This document shows, piece by piece, positions 7,028 through 14,998 of a stretch of DNA of 38,763 nt. The stretch is from positions 1 to 38,763 of the forward strand of contig JAFUUX010000294.1 of assembly GCA_017471325.1 (NCBI GenBank), read 5' to 3'. A program made the translations under genes and the position numbers. The notes under the pieces are model-generated. The model was not told the origin of the DNA, searched no databases, and worked only from the letters and a program-made list of their open reading frames with translations. How positions within the stretch are numbered: the stretch's first letter is position 1; every line of letters begins with the position of its first letter. This DNA is from Lachnospiraceae bacterium. Its GTDB lineage: Bacteria; Bacillota; Clostridia; Lachnospirales; Lachnospiraceae.

Positions 7028-9034
7028 TCATCGAACGATCAACGGATCCCCATATCTGTCTGACAAACCCTCGATCTCTACAGACAGGCTGTGCGGACTC
7101 TCGATCGTCACCCAGATCCTGCCTGTCGCGCCGGACGATTTGATCATGTCCTTCAGTTCATAGAAATCGTCTTTTATTCCCAGTATTTCCGCAGCACCAC
7201 CTAAAATACTGTTATCCCATCTGGAACATTCCGTCAGATCGATCCCGTTTGACATATCTTCAAATGCATCATTATAATCCCATGAATTTACTATCTCAGG
7301 ATCCATCATAGCTGTCAGTACCGCTGTATAGATGGAATCTGCCAGCTGCACGTCTGCACTGTATTTACTGTTGTCGATATATCTGCCAAACTCTCCGCCC
7401 GAACTGACGAGATCTACCAGATCCTCCGGCATATACAGCTCATACAACGTGTCTGCCAGTCCTTCAAAATCACAATCTTCCATATACTCCATCAATGCGT
7501 CATCGTCTTCAATGATCGCACATTGGGAATCACTTGGTATTATAATATTTTCCGCTTTTTCTGTTTTCAGGCTGTAGGATATACCGGCATATATATCCTT
7601 CTCCTCTTTCAATGCAACAGACAACTCGTTTTTCTTATCACCAAATACAAAACTGATCTCCAGCTCCTTATTTCTTAATTCTTTAAGTCCTAATTCTTTA
7701 AGTCCCGCCATTTCCAGCACATCTTTAAACTGCTTCATTCCCATCCGGAAGCATCCCTGCAGATTTCCTTTTTTCAAACCGGCAATATCCAACTTATCAA
7801 TTGAAAATGAAACTTTTTCTCCATCCACTTCGATATCAAAATCCCCGCTCAGTTTTCCGGCTGTTGTCTTTCCTTCTCCCGTGATCTCAAACCAATTTTG
7901 TTTACTATAGGAATAAGATACTTCACAAGCAAATCTTCCACCCTTCTTCACATAAAACGCTGAAAAATCATCTTCGACTTTTCTGTCATCCCCCTTAATG
8001 ACATAATGAAATCCCTGGATACGGCCTTTTCCGGATACATACAGTGTCATCTCATAAGAACTGCCATCAGAAAGAACATACTCTGTTTCATCACAAAACT
8101 CATCCAGCACATCAACAAAGTCATCCCAGACTTCTTCACCATCATCATAATAACCGTCTGTGCCAAGTTCTATTGCTGCATCCGCCGCTTTCACGATCAG
8201 ATCCTCCAGCTCCTGATCCTCTATTGCCATATCACAGAGCGCATATACGATATTGGTCAGCATGATCTCATCAATATCTATTGTCAGAGTTGCTACTGAC
8301 TGCTCTATATCACCTGCCTGCAGCTCCTCTTTGTCTTTTTCCACCTGATCGATCTCAGCGATCGCAGCGTTCATATAACGCTCATACATTTTCTGCACGG
8401 TCTTCTCATCCGGCAGTATCTCTGCTATGCTTCCGGAGTATTCCAAAACCTTTCCGATCTCTTCGATTTCATCATCATCAAACATTTCATCCAGCTGTAT
8501 TTTTGCAAATGTACTGTTTAATTCCGGAACGCAGACATATAGCGCATCTTTATCCCCATCAAACATTAACTGTGCAGTTAAAAACTGCTCTTTCCCAGCC
8601 GAAAAACTGATTTCCGCAGCTTTTTGGTTTCCCTTGCTGTCACTTTTACAACTGATGCTGATATCTGCCAGTCCACTGATATCATCCGTATCCAATCCCG
8701 TCTGATCTGCTATCATATCCAGTGCATCGTCCGACAGTTTCCACGCCACTTCATTTGTGATCCTACTGTCCCCGGACTGCTTCATTCTGCTGTATATCAT
8801 ATTATTATATACATTTGAAACAAAACTGGTATTCGCCAGATTTTTCTTTAAAACATACTGGCAGTATTTTTCAGGTGAACTGAATGTCTTCTGCACCCCG
8901 TTCATGATTACTTCCGCATTCAGTACTGCCAACAGCAATATCAGCACTGCCGCAACTACCGGGATCAGGATCTTGACAAGTTTTTTTGAACCACCCTTTT
9001 TTTCCTGCATTTCATTATTGTTCATTTCGTCCAT
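7028..9034 (-). CDS. Large membrane-anchored extracytoplasmic protein of unknown function
   Basis: The protein has about 668 residues. The ATG at 9034 is preferred because GGAG lies six bases upstream; a GTG 12 bases earlier overlaps that site. After a charged start (NNNEMQEKKGGSKK) there is one membrane helix (about 19-39). The remainder, over 600 residues, has alternating acidic helical stretches and beta-strand-like stretches (FEITGEGKTTAGKLSGDFDIEVDGEKVSFSI is split by short turns), with no cysteine-rich or catalytic motif that I recognise. It resembles the many single-TM, large-exterior lipoprotein-like proteins of Clostridia. It lies between the candidate effector genes and the FHA/PP2C/kinase genes, with a gap of about 50 bp on its 5' side and 67 bp on its 3' side. 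It may be a structural exterior component. Confidence 0.8.
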   Translation of the reverse strand: MDEMNNNEMQEKKGGSKKLVKILIPVVAAVLILLLAVLNAEVIMNGVQKTFSSPEKYCQYVLKKNLANTSFVSNVYNNMIYSRMKQSGDSRITNEVAWKLSDDALDMIADQTGLDTDDISGLADISISCKSDSKGNQKAAEISFSAGKEQFLTAQLMFDGDKDALYVCVPELNSTFAKIQLDEMFDDDEIEEIGKVLEYSGSIAEILPDEKTVQKMYERYMNAAIAEIDQVEKDKEELQAGDIEQSVATLTIDIDEIMLTNIVYALCDMAIEDQELEDLIVKAADAAIELGTDGYYDDGEEVWDDFVDVLDEFCDETEYVLSDGSSYEMTLYVSGKGRIQGFHYVIKGDDRKVEDDFSAFYVKKGGRFACEVSYSYSKQNWFEITGEGKTTAGKLSGDFDIEVDGEKVSFSIDKLDIAGLKKGNLQGCFRMGMKQFKDVLEMAGLKELGLKELRNKELEISFVFGDKKNELSVALKEEKDIYAGISYSLKTEKAENIIIPSDSQCAIIEDDDALMEYMEDCDFEGLADTLYELYMPEDLVDLVSSGGEFGRYIDNSKYSADVQLADSIYTAVLTAMMDPEIVNSWDYNDAFEDMSNGIDLTECSRWDNSILGGAAEILGIKDDFYELKDMIKSSGATGRIWVTIESPHSLSVEIEGLSDRYGDPLIVR

Positions 9035-9087
9035 AAAAGTCTCCACTCTCCCAAAGAGTCTCTAATCTGTATTCACTATATGTACTG

Positions 9088-9564
9088 TTAATGTATGCAA
9101 TTTTTAATACATCTTACCCATTTTTCTTTTTCATCAACTACAAATATGATCGTATCATTGCTTAAACATACTTCAATCTGATTGATCTTTCCATTTGTCC
9201 TCACATCATTGATCTGATCTACAAAAATCTCCTTTTCCATTGGGCTCTGAAAAAAATGATGTGCAGTAAAATATAATCTTCTGTTCGTCAGAAATAAATA
9301 CCCTCCCAACATTATTGGACTCACCCAACAATTTGCTGATGCCTGCTCTAATAGGATTTCTCCCTCTTCCAACCTGGGAAGCTTTTCTTGAAATTTTTTT
9401 TTATTATATGAAAAATAATCAAACAGGAACAACACAATAATGAAAAGTACCGAAAAAATCAATCCATATAAAATTCCTTTCCATGGTGACATAAAAACTA
9501 TCGATCCTAAAGTGGCCGATATAAGGAAAAGAAAAATAAATGCTTTCGGCCATTTACCTTTCAT
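9088..9564 (-). CDS. Small two-TM protein with GRAM/PH-like domain; candidate immunity protein
   Basis: The protein has 158 residues. Two hydrophobic helices (about 8-24 and 29-48) are followed by a cytoplasmic domain of about 100 residues. Its strand pattern and the motif GYLFLTNRRLYFTAHHF resemble GRAM/bacterial PH-like domains (LTNxRLYF is typical). Its start overlaps the stop of the DUF4176 gene by four bases (ATGA), so the two are translationally coupled. In T7SSb loci, small membrane proteins next to a membrane-active toxin often act as immunity proteins. Placement two genes after the glycine-zipper protein makes that a reasonable hypothesis only. Confidence 0.78.
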   Translation of the reverse strand: MKGKWPKAFIFLFLISATLGSIVFMSPWKGILYGLIFSVLFIIVLFLFDYFSYNKKKFQEKLPRLEEGEILLEQASANCWVSPIMLGGYLFLTNRRLYFTAHHFFQSPMEKEIFVDQINDVRTNGKINQIEVCLSNDTIIFVVDEKEKWVRCIKNCIH

Positions 9565-9881
9565 TCACTCAACTCCTCACCCTTTCTTTCCAGCCGAAGA
9601 TGCGGATATTTACATTTTGCAATCATTTCATTGTAAATCTCGCAAAACCTCTCTTCATCTTCATCTCTGTAACCTTCAAAATGAACTTCTTCAATATCCT
9701 CTTCATTGAAGAAAAAAGCCTGTTCATCTGCCTGTCCTGTAGGATATAAATATGCAGAATAATCGAAATACCCTATCGTTCCACGATTATTATACAATGG
9801 CGCCCTGCTGACAATCATTAACTTCTTATTTCCGCTTTTTAGTGTCACTACAGATCCTAGTGGTAATACTCGTTCCATCAT
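9561..9881 (-). CDS. DUF4176-family protein of T7SS effector loci
   Basis: The product has 106 residues. It opens with L-P-L-G-S-V-V-T-L-K-S-G-N-K-K-L-M-I-V-S-R, continues with a YFDYSAYLYPTG segment and then FFFNEEDIEEVHFEGY. This is the layout I associate with DUF4176, a family found beside WXG/LXG effector genes of Bacillota. Its role in secretion or immunity is not firmly established. Two adjacent ATG codons occur, and GAGGAGG spacing (about 7) favours the second at 9878. The gene is 12 bp after the glycine-zipper protein gene and overlaps the next. Context suggests an accessory or immunity factor for that protein. Confidence 0.8.
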   Translation of the reverse strand: MMERVLPLGSVVTLKSGNKKLMIVSRAPLYNNRGTIGYFDYSAYLYPTGQADEQAFFFNEEDIEEVHFEGYRDEDEERFCEIYNEMIAKCKYPHLRLERKGEELSE

Positions 9882-9893
9882 TCATCCTCCTCT

Positions 9894-10943
9894 TTAATAT
9901 GAAAATACTGCTCCTAACCATGCTCTGCCGGCATTGCATGCATCACCTATTCCATCTATAATATTTTTTCCTCCCTCATACAGATTTTCTCCAATTTCAA
10001 CAACCGTATCTTTCACTTCTTCTGCCTTTTCAGCAATAAACTCTCCCGCAGATTCTGCTAATTCCCGTGCTCCTTCTGTTATTGAATCCCAGTTGTCATA
10101 TAAAGTATCAAATGCTGTATTTCCGATGATCGTAATCGCGAAGCCACTGACAAACCCGATTGCCCCTCCGATTGCAGCACCGGCAACATTTCCAAGTCCC
10201 GGAAATACTGAACCCAGTGCAGTTCCCGCTATAGCACCGATCTTGGCTCCAGCAGCACCACCGGCTACTCCAATTGCAAGATGAGCACTTGCTTTGGTCA
10301 ACGCTTCTCCCACATCTTTTCCATCCATTCGCAAAGACAGATAATCGAGAATTCCTCCCAAAACCGGCAATCCATACTTACAACCGGTAGCCAGTCTGCC
10401 CCCCCATTTTGCCAACGCTCCGGTAGTACTTACTACATTGGGATCCAGTATGATAAAACCGTTTTTAGCTCCTGCACTTTGTCCGATTCTGGTAATAAAA
10501 TTAATCCAGCCACTAAGACGTACCAGACCATTGCCACCTGCCTCTAAACAATAATCCCTGAAATAATCCCAAAAACCATCTTTGCTATTTTGCCACAAGC
10601 GCTCGGCCCAATTCTGCTGTTCTTCTACATCCCCCGTACTATCAATGACAACCGCTCCGGGAATGTTTTCTGTCTGTTCTATCCCAAGAATATGATTTTC
10701 CGTATTTTCATATAGATCTCTAATGTATTGTAAAGAATACATCATCCTGTTATTCTTTTTTATTTCATCCGTTAGATCATCATGGCTACTGTTTAAGCTG
10801 CTGTTTTCACGATAAAAGTATAAATCCAAATGCTGTTCTACTTCCTGTAATTCAGCTCTTTTTTCCCGTAACTTAACCACGAACTCTTCTATTCCATCAA
10901 TTCCCCGGTCCAGTATATTCGTTTTTACTGAAAATTCACTCAT
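9894..10943 (-). CDS. Candidate T7SS effector with glycine-zipper membrane region
   Basis: The product has 349 residues. Residues about 1-95 are predicted to be long amphipathic helices, comparable with the helical N-terminal targeting regions of LXG-type effectors, but without a clear L-x-G. A central region at about 225-280 is very rich in small residues: AIGVAGGAAGAKIGAIAG, then GNVAGAAIGGAIGFVSGF, a glycine-zipper pattern of GxxxG/AxxxG. Such segments insert into membranes, and TspA of Staphylococcus aureus is a T7SS toxin with a glycine zipper that depolarises membranes. The C-terminal 70 residues are amphipathic helix with Glu/Ala/Lys (AESAGEFIAEKAEEVKD). There is no signal peptide. It lies after the lipase and before DUF4176 and a small membrane protein, an effector-immunity-like order. 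A structural role cannot be excluded. Confidence 0.74.
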   Translation of the reverse strand: MSEFSVKTNILDRGIDGIEEFVVKLREKRAELQEVEQHLDLYFYRENSSLNSSHDDLTDEIKKNNRMMYSLQYIRDLYENTENHILGIEQTENIPGAVVIDSTGDVEEQQNWAERLWQNSKDGFWDYFRDYCLEAGGNGLVRLSGWINFITRIGQSAGAKNGFIILDPNVVSTTGALAKWGGRLATGCKYGLPVLGGILDYLSLRMDGKDVGEALTKASAHLAIGVAGGAAGAKIGAIAGTALGSVFPGLGNVAGAAIGGAIGFVSGFAITIIGNTAFDTLYDNWDSITEGARELAESAGEFIAEKAEEVKDTVVEIGENLYEGGKNIIDGIGDACNAGRAWLGAVFSY

Positions 10944-10978
10944 GTTTTCTCTATATTCCCCCTTTGACTCCAGTTAAA

Positions 10979-12643
10979 TCATCCGGGTATGATGGCAATG
11001 ATCTTATTTTCGTATTTTTCATACAACCCGGCAACGGCAGAAAGAGCGTTTTTCATCTTTTCACATTTCTGACGTTCCTTCCCAAGGTCAATCCCCAGCC
11101 TCTTGATCCGCCACAGGGAAAGGATCTCATATAATATAAGTGCATTGTGAACATCTGAAATCTCTTCTATGATGCTGTCCATCCGGCCGCAGATTTGCTC
11201 CAGTTTCTCTGCCGCATCTTTCATAGGCTGCGTCTGCACATGGAATCTTGCCGGTCTGCCCCCCGCCGCACTGCCTACCTTGATATCTTCACCACTGTTT
11301 GGTTCCACAGTGATCTGATCCAGATCCGCATTGACGATTCCAAGAACGCCAAAGATCATCTTCAGATCGTCTTTGGTCAGATTAATCCCCTTCCCTTTCA
11401 AATAATCCAGCAACTGGTCTACCAGAAATCCACTGAGAATACCATTGCTGTTTACCACATAGTTTCCCAGGCCACTAAGCACATTATATAATTTATCAAA
11501 ATGTTCCCAGTTCAGAACAGCATCTACCGTATCTACAATACCAACAAAATCACCCATGCCGAATTCGTGCATCACACCTCTTACGGCATTCATAAAATCC
11601 GGATTCGCCTGTTCATATTTAATGGTATACGCCAGCAGGTATGAGACCATCTCCTGATTGTCTGGATCAGACATCAGCTCTCTGAAAAAAGCAGCTTTGT
11701 CTGTATCACCGGAAAAACCTCCCTGTACCATTGTTCCGATCAGATCCAGCAGTTCTCTTTTCTTGTCGCCGTCTACAGATCTCATGCAGCTGTTTAAGAA
11801 CCTGTCCAGCTCTTTTATCTCAACAGCCTGACCATTCGGATTCTCTGCCATGATCAGATTGCCGTTTTCATCTTTGGTAAAAAACGTATTCGGACAGTGG
11901 TTTTCCAAAAAACCTCCATCACCATACTCATATCCATGATAATATGTGGTCTCCCCTACATCATTCAGAAGAAAATTCACATAATCATAATCCACATTAT
12001 GATTTTCTATATATGCCTGTCTTTCCGCGATCCTGTCCGCATATTTTGCCACAAATTCATCTGAAAAGCCCTGACCGTCAAATGATACGCAATTATCAAT
12101 GGTATCATCCATGATCGTTATATACTTGGCCTTATTACCGCCTTTGGAATGACCGGTAACCGTGATCTCATATTTTTCCAATCCCAATTCTTTATATTGA
12201 TCCTGATACCAGTCCAATGCATTTTGCTGCTGCGCTGTCGATACACCATCAGGACAATCTGTTCTTCCGCCACCCGTAAAATTATCTTTCCATTCATCGC
12301 CGGCTGTTCCCCTGAAAGCAACCACAGCATCACCCGTATTTTCATTGACAAAGATCGCGCTGTACCCGCCTCCGCCACCGGGCTCATTGTCAACATGTGT
12401 ATTTGCCACCCGCATATCCATCAGATTGGGATGATTTTCTTTAATCTCGTTTATCATCGAGATATAATCCTGCCCCGTCATATAAGATCCATACTCTTTG
12501 GCAGGGTCGATCTTGCTGATATCAATGCTATTCAGCCACGCCTCAACAGACTGCCCTTCCTGCGGCTTACTTAACGGAGCATTATCCTCCATATACATCA
12601 TATTTTCAAGCAATAAAACCTCTTCCGTGTTTAAGCTGCTCAT
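10979..12643 (-). CDS. Lipase-like (Mbeg1/DUF2974-type) protein with C-terminal helical region; candidate reverse-orientation T7SS effector
   Basis: The protein has 554 residues. The N-terminal half (about 1-260) is an alpha/beta-hydrolase of the lipase class 3/DUF2974 type: VVAFRGTAG (107-115) around the oxyanion region, the nucleophile elbow GHSKGG with Ser166, SFDGQGF (187-193), and later a D-Y-D-Y-V stretch (218-222) and TYYHG with His236 as the likely Asp/His of the triad. The middle is helical. The last ~110 residues, after a Gly-rich hinge, form two long helices like a WXG100/LXG hairpin, without W-x-G. TslA of S. aureus is a T7SS lipase with the same reversed order: catalytic domain first, targeting helices last. 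There is no signal peptide. GGAGG lies seven bases upstream of ATG. The preceding lipoprotein gene could encode protection. The hydrolase call is firm and the effector role is inferred. Confidence 0.86.
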   Translation of the reverse strand: MSSLNTEEVLLLENMMYMEDNAPLSKPQEGQSVEAWLNSIDISKIDPAKEYGSYMTGQDYISMINEIKENHPNLMDMRVANTHVDNEPGGGGGYSAIFVNENTGDAVVAFRGTAGDEWKDNFTGGGRTDCPDGVSTAQQQNALDWYQDQYKELGLEKYEITVTGHSKGGNKAKYITIMDDTIDNCVSFDGQGFSDEFVAKYADRIAERQAYIENHNVDYDYVNFLLNDVGETTYYHGYEYGDGGFLENHCPNTFFTKDENGNLIMAENPNGQAVEIKELDRFLNSCMRSVDGDKKRELLDLIGTMVQGGFSGDTDKAAFFRELMSDPDNQEMVSYLLAYTIKYEQANPDFMNAVRGVMHEFGMGDFVGIVDTVDAVLNWEHFDKLYNVLSGLGNYVVNSNGILSGFLVDQLLDYLKGKGINLTKDDLKMIFGVLGIVNADLDQITVEPNSGEDIKVGSAAGGRPARFHVQTQPMKDAAEKLEQICGRMDSIIEEISDVHNALILYEILSLWRIKRLGIDLGKERQKCEKMKNALSAVAGLYEKYENKIIAIIPG

Positions 12644-12657
12644 ACTCCGTCCTCCGC

Positions 12658-13500
12658 TTATTGAATGTCAAAACAATTAAAATAGTTTACGGTCACTTCT
12701 TCTTTTCCAAATGTCGAGATACCCTTATACAATTCCTCTGCCGTCTTTTCATGGTCAATCAGTTCCTGTCCTGTAAATACCGTATAGGAACCGTACAAAC
12801 CTTCCGATGTAAACAGATGTTTTAATTCCGCCTCGACCTGAATCTGATCGACATCATCACTTCGGAAAAACAAACAGCCTTTTCTGGACAGACCATCCTT
12901 CATATCGATCAACTCCTGTGTTGTTGTTTCCCCTGTGACCTCCATCCCTTTTAGATCATAAAAATCCGTATATACCAGGCAATCAATCCCCAATGCATCC
13001 TTTATCATATTCCGGACCGCCCTGTCATAATCTTCCCGGACAAGCTCAGCGTAAAAATTATCTTTGATCATCAGGTCGTTCTCCGTTTTCTGAAGACTCA
13101 TCTCATAGTACTTATCCGGATCATCCACGGTATGAAAAGCAATCCGCCCGATACTGTTCGCTCGGGTGATCGGGGTATACGCCGTAAACGCAAAGGCGGC
13201 CCCCGGATATTTCTTTTCTATATATTCTCTTGCGGCACGCATTTCCTCTAATACTTCAAGCTGATAGCCATACAGTTTCCCTTCCCGGATACGATCTTCA
13301 TCCACATATACTTCACACAACAGCCTCTCCTCTTCCTCTGTCAGTACATATGTTGCGATCTCTGCATCTTCTGCGATCTCCGTATTCTCTGTCAAAATGT
13401 TTTCCTGATCCATGCCGCTTTTTTCTCCTTCACTATCCCTTCCACATCCAAACAGGGTGATCCCCAAAATAATAGCCGCTACTACTGTTTTAAACCTCAT
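12658..13500 (-). CDS. Predicted lipoprotein upstream of the lipase; candidate immunity or accessory protein
   Basis: This 280-residue protein has a short classical lipoprotein signal: MRFK, hydrophobic core, L-F-G-C with Cys19 lipidated. An acidic linker (about 20-55) leads to a mixed alpha/beta exterior domain of about 220 residues. It includes EEMRAAREYIEKKYPGAAF, a pattern seen in small cystatin-like lipoprotein domains, though I cannot confirm the fold. It ends 14 bp before the lipase gene and follows a strong hairpin after the WXG100 genes. In the S. aureus TslA system the immunity protein TilA is a lipoprotein encoded with the lipase. The position here suggests a comparable role but sequence similarity has not been tested. 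Confidence 0.82.
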   Translation of the reverse strand: MRFKTVVAAIILGITLFGCGRDSEGEKSGMDQENILTENTEIAEDAEIATYVLTEEEERLLCEVYVDEDRIREGKLYGYQLEVLEEMRAAREYIEKKYPGAAFAFTAYTPITRANSIGRIAFHTVDDPDKYYEMSLQKTENDLMIKDNFYAELVREDYDRAVRNMIKDALGIDCLVYTDFYDLKGMEVTGETTTQELIDMKDGLSRKGCLFFRSDDVDQIQVEAELKHLFTSEGLYGSYTVFTGQELIDHEKTAEELYKGISTFGKEEVTVNYFNCFDIQ

Positions 13501-13523
13501 TTCCTTTTTCCCGTTTCGTAATA

Positions 13524-13556
13524 CCCCATAATATCCGGATATAGGATATTATGGGG
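13524..13556. terminator. Perfect 13-bp inverted repeat with 7-nt loop between WXG100 and lipoprotein genes
   Basis: CCCCATAATATCC at 13524-13536 and its exact complement at 13544-13556 form a 13-bp stem with a seven-base loop. It begins 14 bp after the stop of the last WXG100-like gene and ends about 24 bp before the lipoprotein start. On the minus transcript, a U-run does not follow the stem (next bases are TATTACGAAACGGG), so it is not a standard intrinsic terminator. It may instead be a partial terminator or an RNA-stabilising hairpin that keeps WXG100 mRNA more abundant than the downstream effector message. Confidence 0.75.
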
Positions 13557-13570
13557 TTCATTTCTATAAA

Positions 13571-13891
13571 TTATGAAATCGCATCTGCCGGAAGACCGTT
13601 AACTACATTGTTGTTATCGGCGATCAAACCATCCATGATTGTCTTCACCTGCTCGATTTCTCTCATATGGCCTTCGATCATTTTCTTCACCTGATCCATG
13701 TCGTTGCTCAATCCTTCTGCTTTGGTCCTGAAATTGTCATAGCCTTCACCATTGATGACGCTGCCAAGGCCCTGGATCAACTGCAGCATCGAGCTGGTCA
13801 GGTTTGTCACTGTGCTCAGATTTCCGTTGAAATTGCCTACTGTTTTTGTCAATTCTTCTGTAGATACTCTTAAAATTGTCTGTTCTGCCAT
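13571..13891 (-). CDS. WXG100-like protein lacking the Trp-x-Gly motif
   Basis: This 106-residue all-helical protein has the length and helix-turn-helix outline of the ESAT-6/WXG100 family: helix about 10-42, a turn at VINGEGYDNF (45-54), and helix about 55-100. At the turn the usual Trp-x-Gly is I46-N-G48, so the Trp is missing. It ends GLPADAIS, which closely matches the ALPGDAIS tail of the WXG100-like protein at 14642-14983; even the DNA around both stops is similar. No Cys and no signal peptide are present. It is the last of five consecutive small helical genes after EsaB and is probably a secreted substrate or a heterodimer partner. Confidence 0.8.
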   Translation of the reverse strand: MAEQTILRVSTEELTKTVGNFNGNLSTVTNLTSSMLQLIQGLGSVINGEGYDNFRTKAEGLSNDMDQVKKMIEGHMREIEQVKTIMDGLIADNNNVVNGLPADAIS

Positions 13892-13950
13892 GATAATGAT
13901 TCTCCTTTTCTGTTTTGAATGACTTTGCTATACGTTTCAAATCCCCATCA

Positions 13951-14247
13951 TCAGTTCTTCTGAGCAATAACACTCTGTGCTTCCATCTCTTTCTTTCTGG
14001 CAGTTTCAGCCATGTCTCTCATCGCTTTTACATACTTGCTCACCAGATCGGTAAACAACTTCATTTTGTCCTGATGCTCCTGTGCTTCCTTATAGAAGTC
14101 CGTTGCCACATCACCCTCAAAACTGCCCTTCAGTGCGTCTGCATTTGCTTTGTATGCATCACACTCACTGATCAGTTTTGTGTTGAAGCCTTCCAGTTCT
14201 GTTGCCTTGTTTTCCAGCTCCTGCCAGTTCACATAGATAGTTGCCAT
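13951..14247 (-). CDS. WXG100-family-like protein with Phe-x-Gly turn
   Basis: The protein has 98 residues. Two long helices (about 6-40 and 50-90) flank the turn GSFEGDVATDFY (41-52), where Phe43-x-Gly45 replaces Trp-x-Gly. The rest of the turn is typical of WXG100 proteins. AGGAGG is well placed before the ATG. The gene is separated from its WXG100 neighbours by about 60-70 bp on each side, the longest gaps in this subcluster. No C-terminal Y-xxx-D/E export signal is obvious. It is likely to pair with one of the four other WXG100-like proteins and travel through EssC. Which pair is not visible from sequence. Confidence 0.86.
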   Translation of the reverse strand: MATIYVNWQELENKATELEGFNTKLISECDAYKANADALKGSFEGDVATDFYKEAQEHQDKMKLFTDLVSKYVKAMRDMAETARKKEMEAQSVIAQKN

Positions 14248-14316
14248 TTCTTCTTCCTCCTGTTTTTTTGTTTTTGGTTTCCTTTATATCACGCAGCTTC
14301 CGCCACATAACATTGC

Positions 14317-14619
14317 TTAATAGTTTTTGCCGGATATGATGGCCTGCGCATCTTTCTGCGCCTTCTCCAATTTATCCAGCTTGTCATCGATACTGTCCGC
14401 AATTTCCTTGATCTTTGTCGCTGTTGCCTGCATCTCCCCATCCAGCAATACCGCCTTGTTCAGGTATGCATTTGCACTCTCTCCGGTCCAGTTTCCCCTG
14501 ATCTGCTCTATCGTCTCTGCATATTCATTATCGATCAACTGGCTCAGATCCGAGCTCAATTGCCGCAGTTTCCCTGCCTGTGCTCTGGCCTTGCTAAAAT
14601 CAATATCTATTACTCCCAT
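14317..14619 (-). CDS. WXG100-family protein
   Basis: This 100-residue protein gives the clearest family match of the five. Helix one spans about 8-40. The turn NWTGESANAYL has the canonical W44-x-G46 and is followed by a conserved-looking A-x-A-Y. Helix two spans about 52-95, with an I-x-x-I-A-D-S-I-D pattern common in EsxA-like proteins. It has no signal peptide, as expected for T7SS substrates exported as folded helical dimers. It sits in the middle of the array downstream of EssC and EsaB, the usual neighbourhood for EsxA-type genes. Confidence 0.94.
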   Translation of the reverse strand: MGVIDIDFSKARAQAGKLRQLSSDLSQLIDNEYAETIEQIRGNWTGESANAYLNKAVLLDGEMQATATKIKEIADSIDDKLDKLEKAQKDAQAIISGKNY

Positions 14620-14641
14620 GGCATTTCATCCTTTCTGTAAA

Positions 14642-14983
14642 TTATGAGATCGCATCTCCGGGCAGCGCCTCAACAGTCTCCTTAATTTCACTTACTAATC
14701 CACCATATACCCTGTTCGCTACTTCCCGGAGATTGACAGGATGCGCTTCCAGATCCTGCAATTTCTTTTCAATATCTTCTTTATGCCCATTATAAAGATT
14801 GCGGTGCATATCACCTGCCTCACCAATCCAGTAATTCCTGGTACCGTCGATCAGAGCGGTCATCTGATCAAACTGGGTACGCATTTCCTTTACCTTATCT
14901 TCCACCTCATTTGCTTTGGTGATCAACACATCCGTATTTACACTGAGCGTATGCCCTCCGCCCAGGAAGTCCCCAACTGTCAT
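14642..14983 (-). CDS. WXG100-like protein with extended N- and C-terminal tails
   Basis: The ATG at 14983 is chosen because AAAGGAGG lies nine bases upstream; the ATG six bases earlier would be too close. The product is about 113 residues. Helix one is preceded by a Gly-rich start (GDFLGGGHTL). The turn NYWIGEAGDMHRNLY carries Trp-x-Gly at about 52-54. Helix two is followed by a tail ending in ALPGDAIS. The same tail occurs in the protein at 13571-13891 but not in the other three small proteins. The tail could be a partner-recognition or export element. It is 15 bp from its upstream neighbour. Confidence 0.9.
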   Translation of the reverse strand: MTVGDFLGGGHTLSVNTDVLITKANEVEDKVKEMRTQFDQMTALIDGTRNYWIGEAGDMHRNLYNGHKEDIEKKLQDLEAHPVNLREVANRVYGGLVSEIKETVEALPGDAIS

Positions 14984-14998
14984 CTGCATTTACCTCCT

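Noticed and set aside
9035..9087. TTGCAT and TATAGT as a promoter before the large membrane protein
   Set aside because: The spacing is only 14 bases, too short for a sigma-A promoter.
9894..10943. Calling the glycine-zipper protein a typical LXG polymorphic toxin
   Set aside because: No L-x-G motif or recognisable nuclease-type C-terminal toxin domain is visible. Only the helical N-terminus and zipper support an effector role.
12118..12396. A 92-residue minus-strand open frame inside the lipase gene
   Set aside because: It is an out-of-frame shadow of the lipase coding sequence with no ribosome site and no recognisable features.
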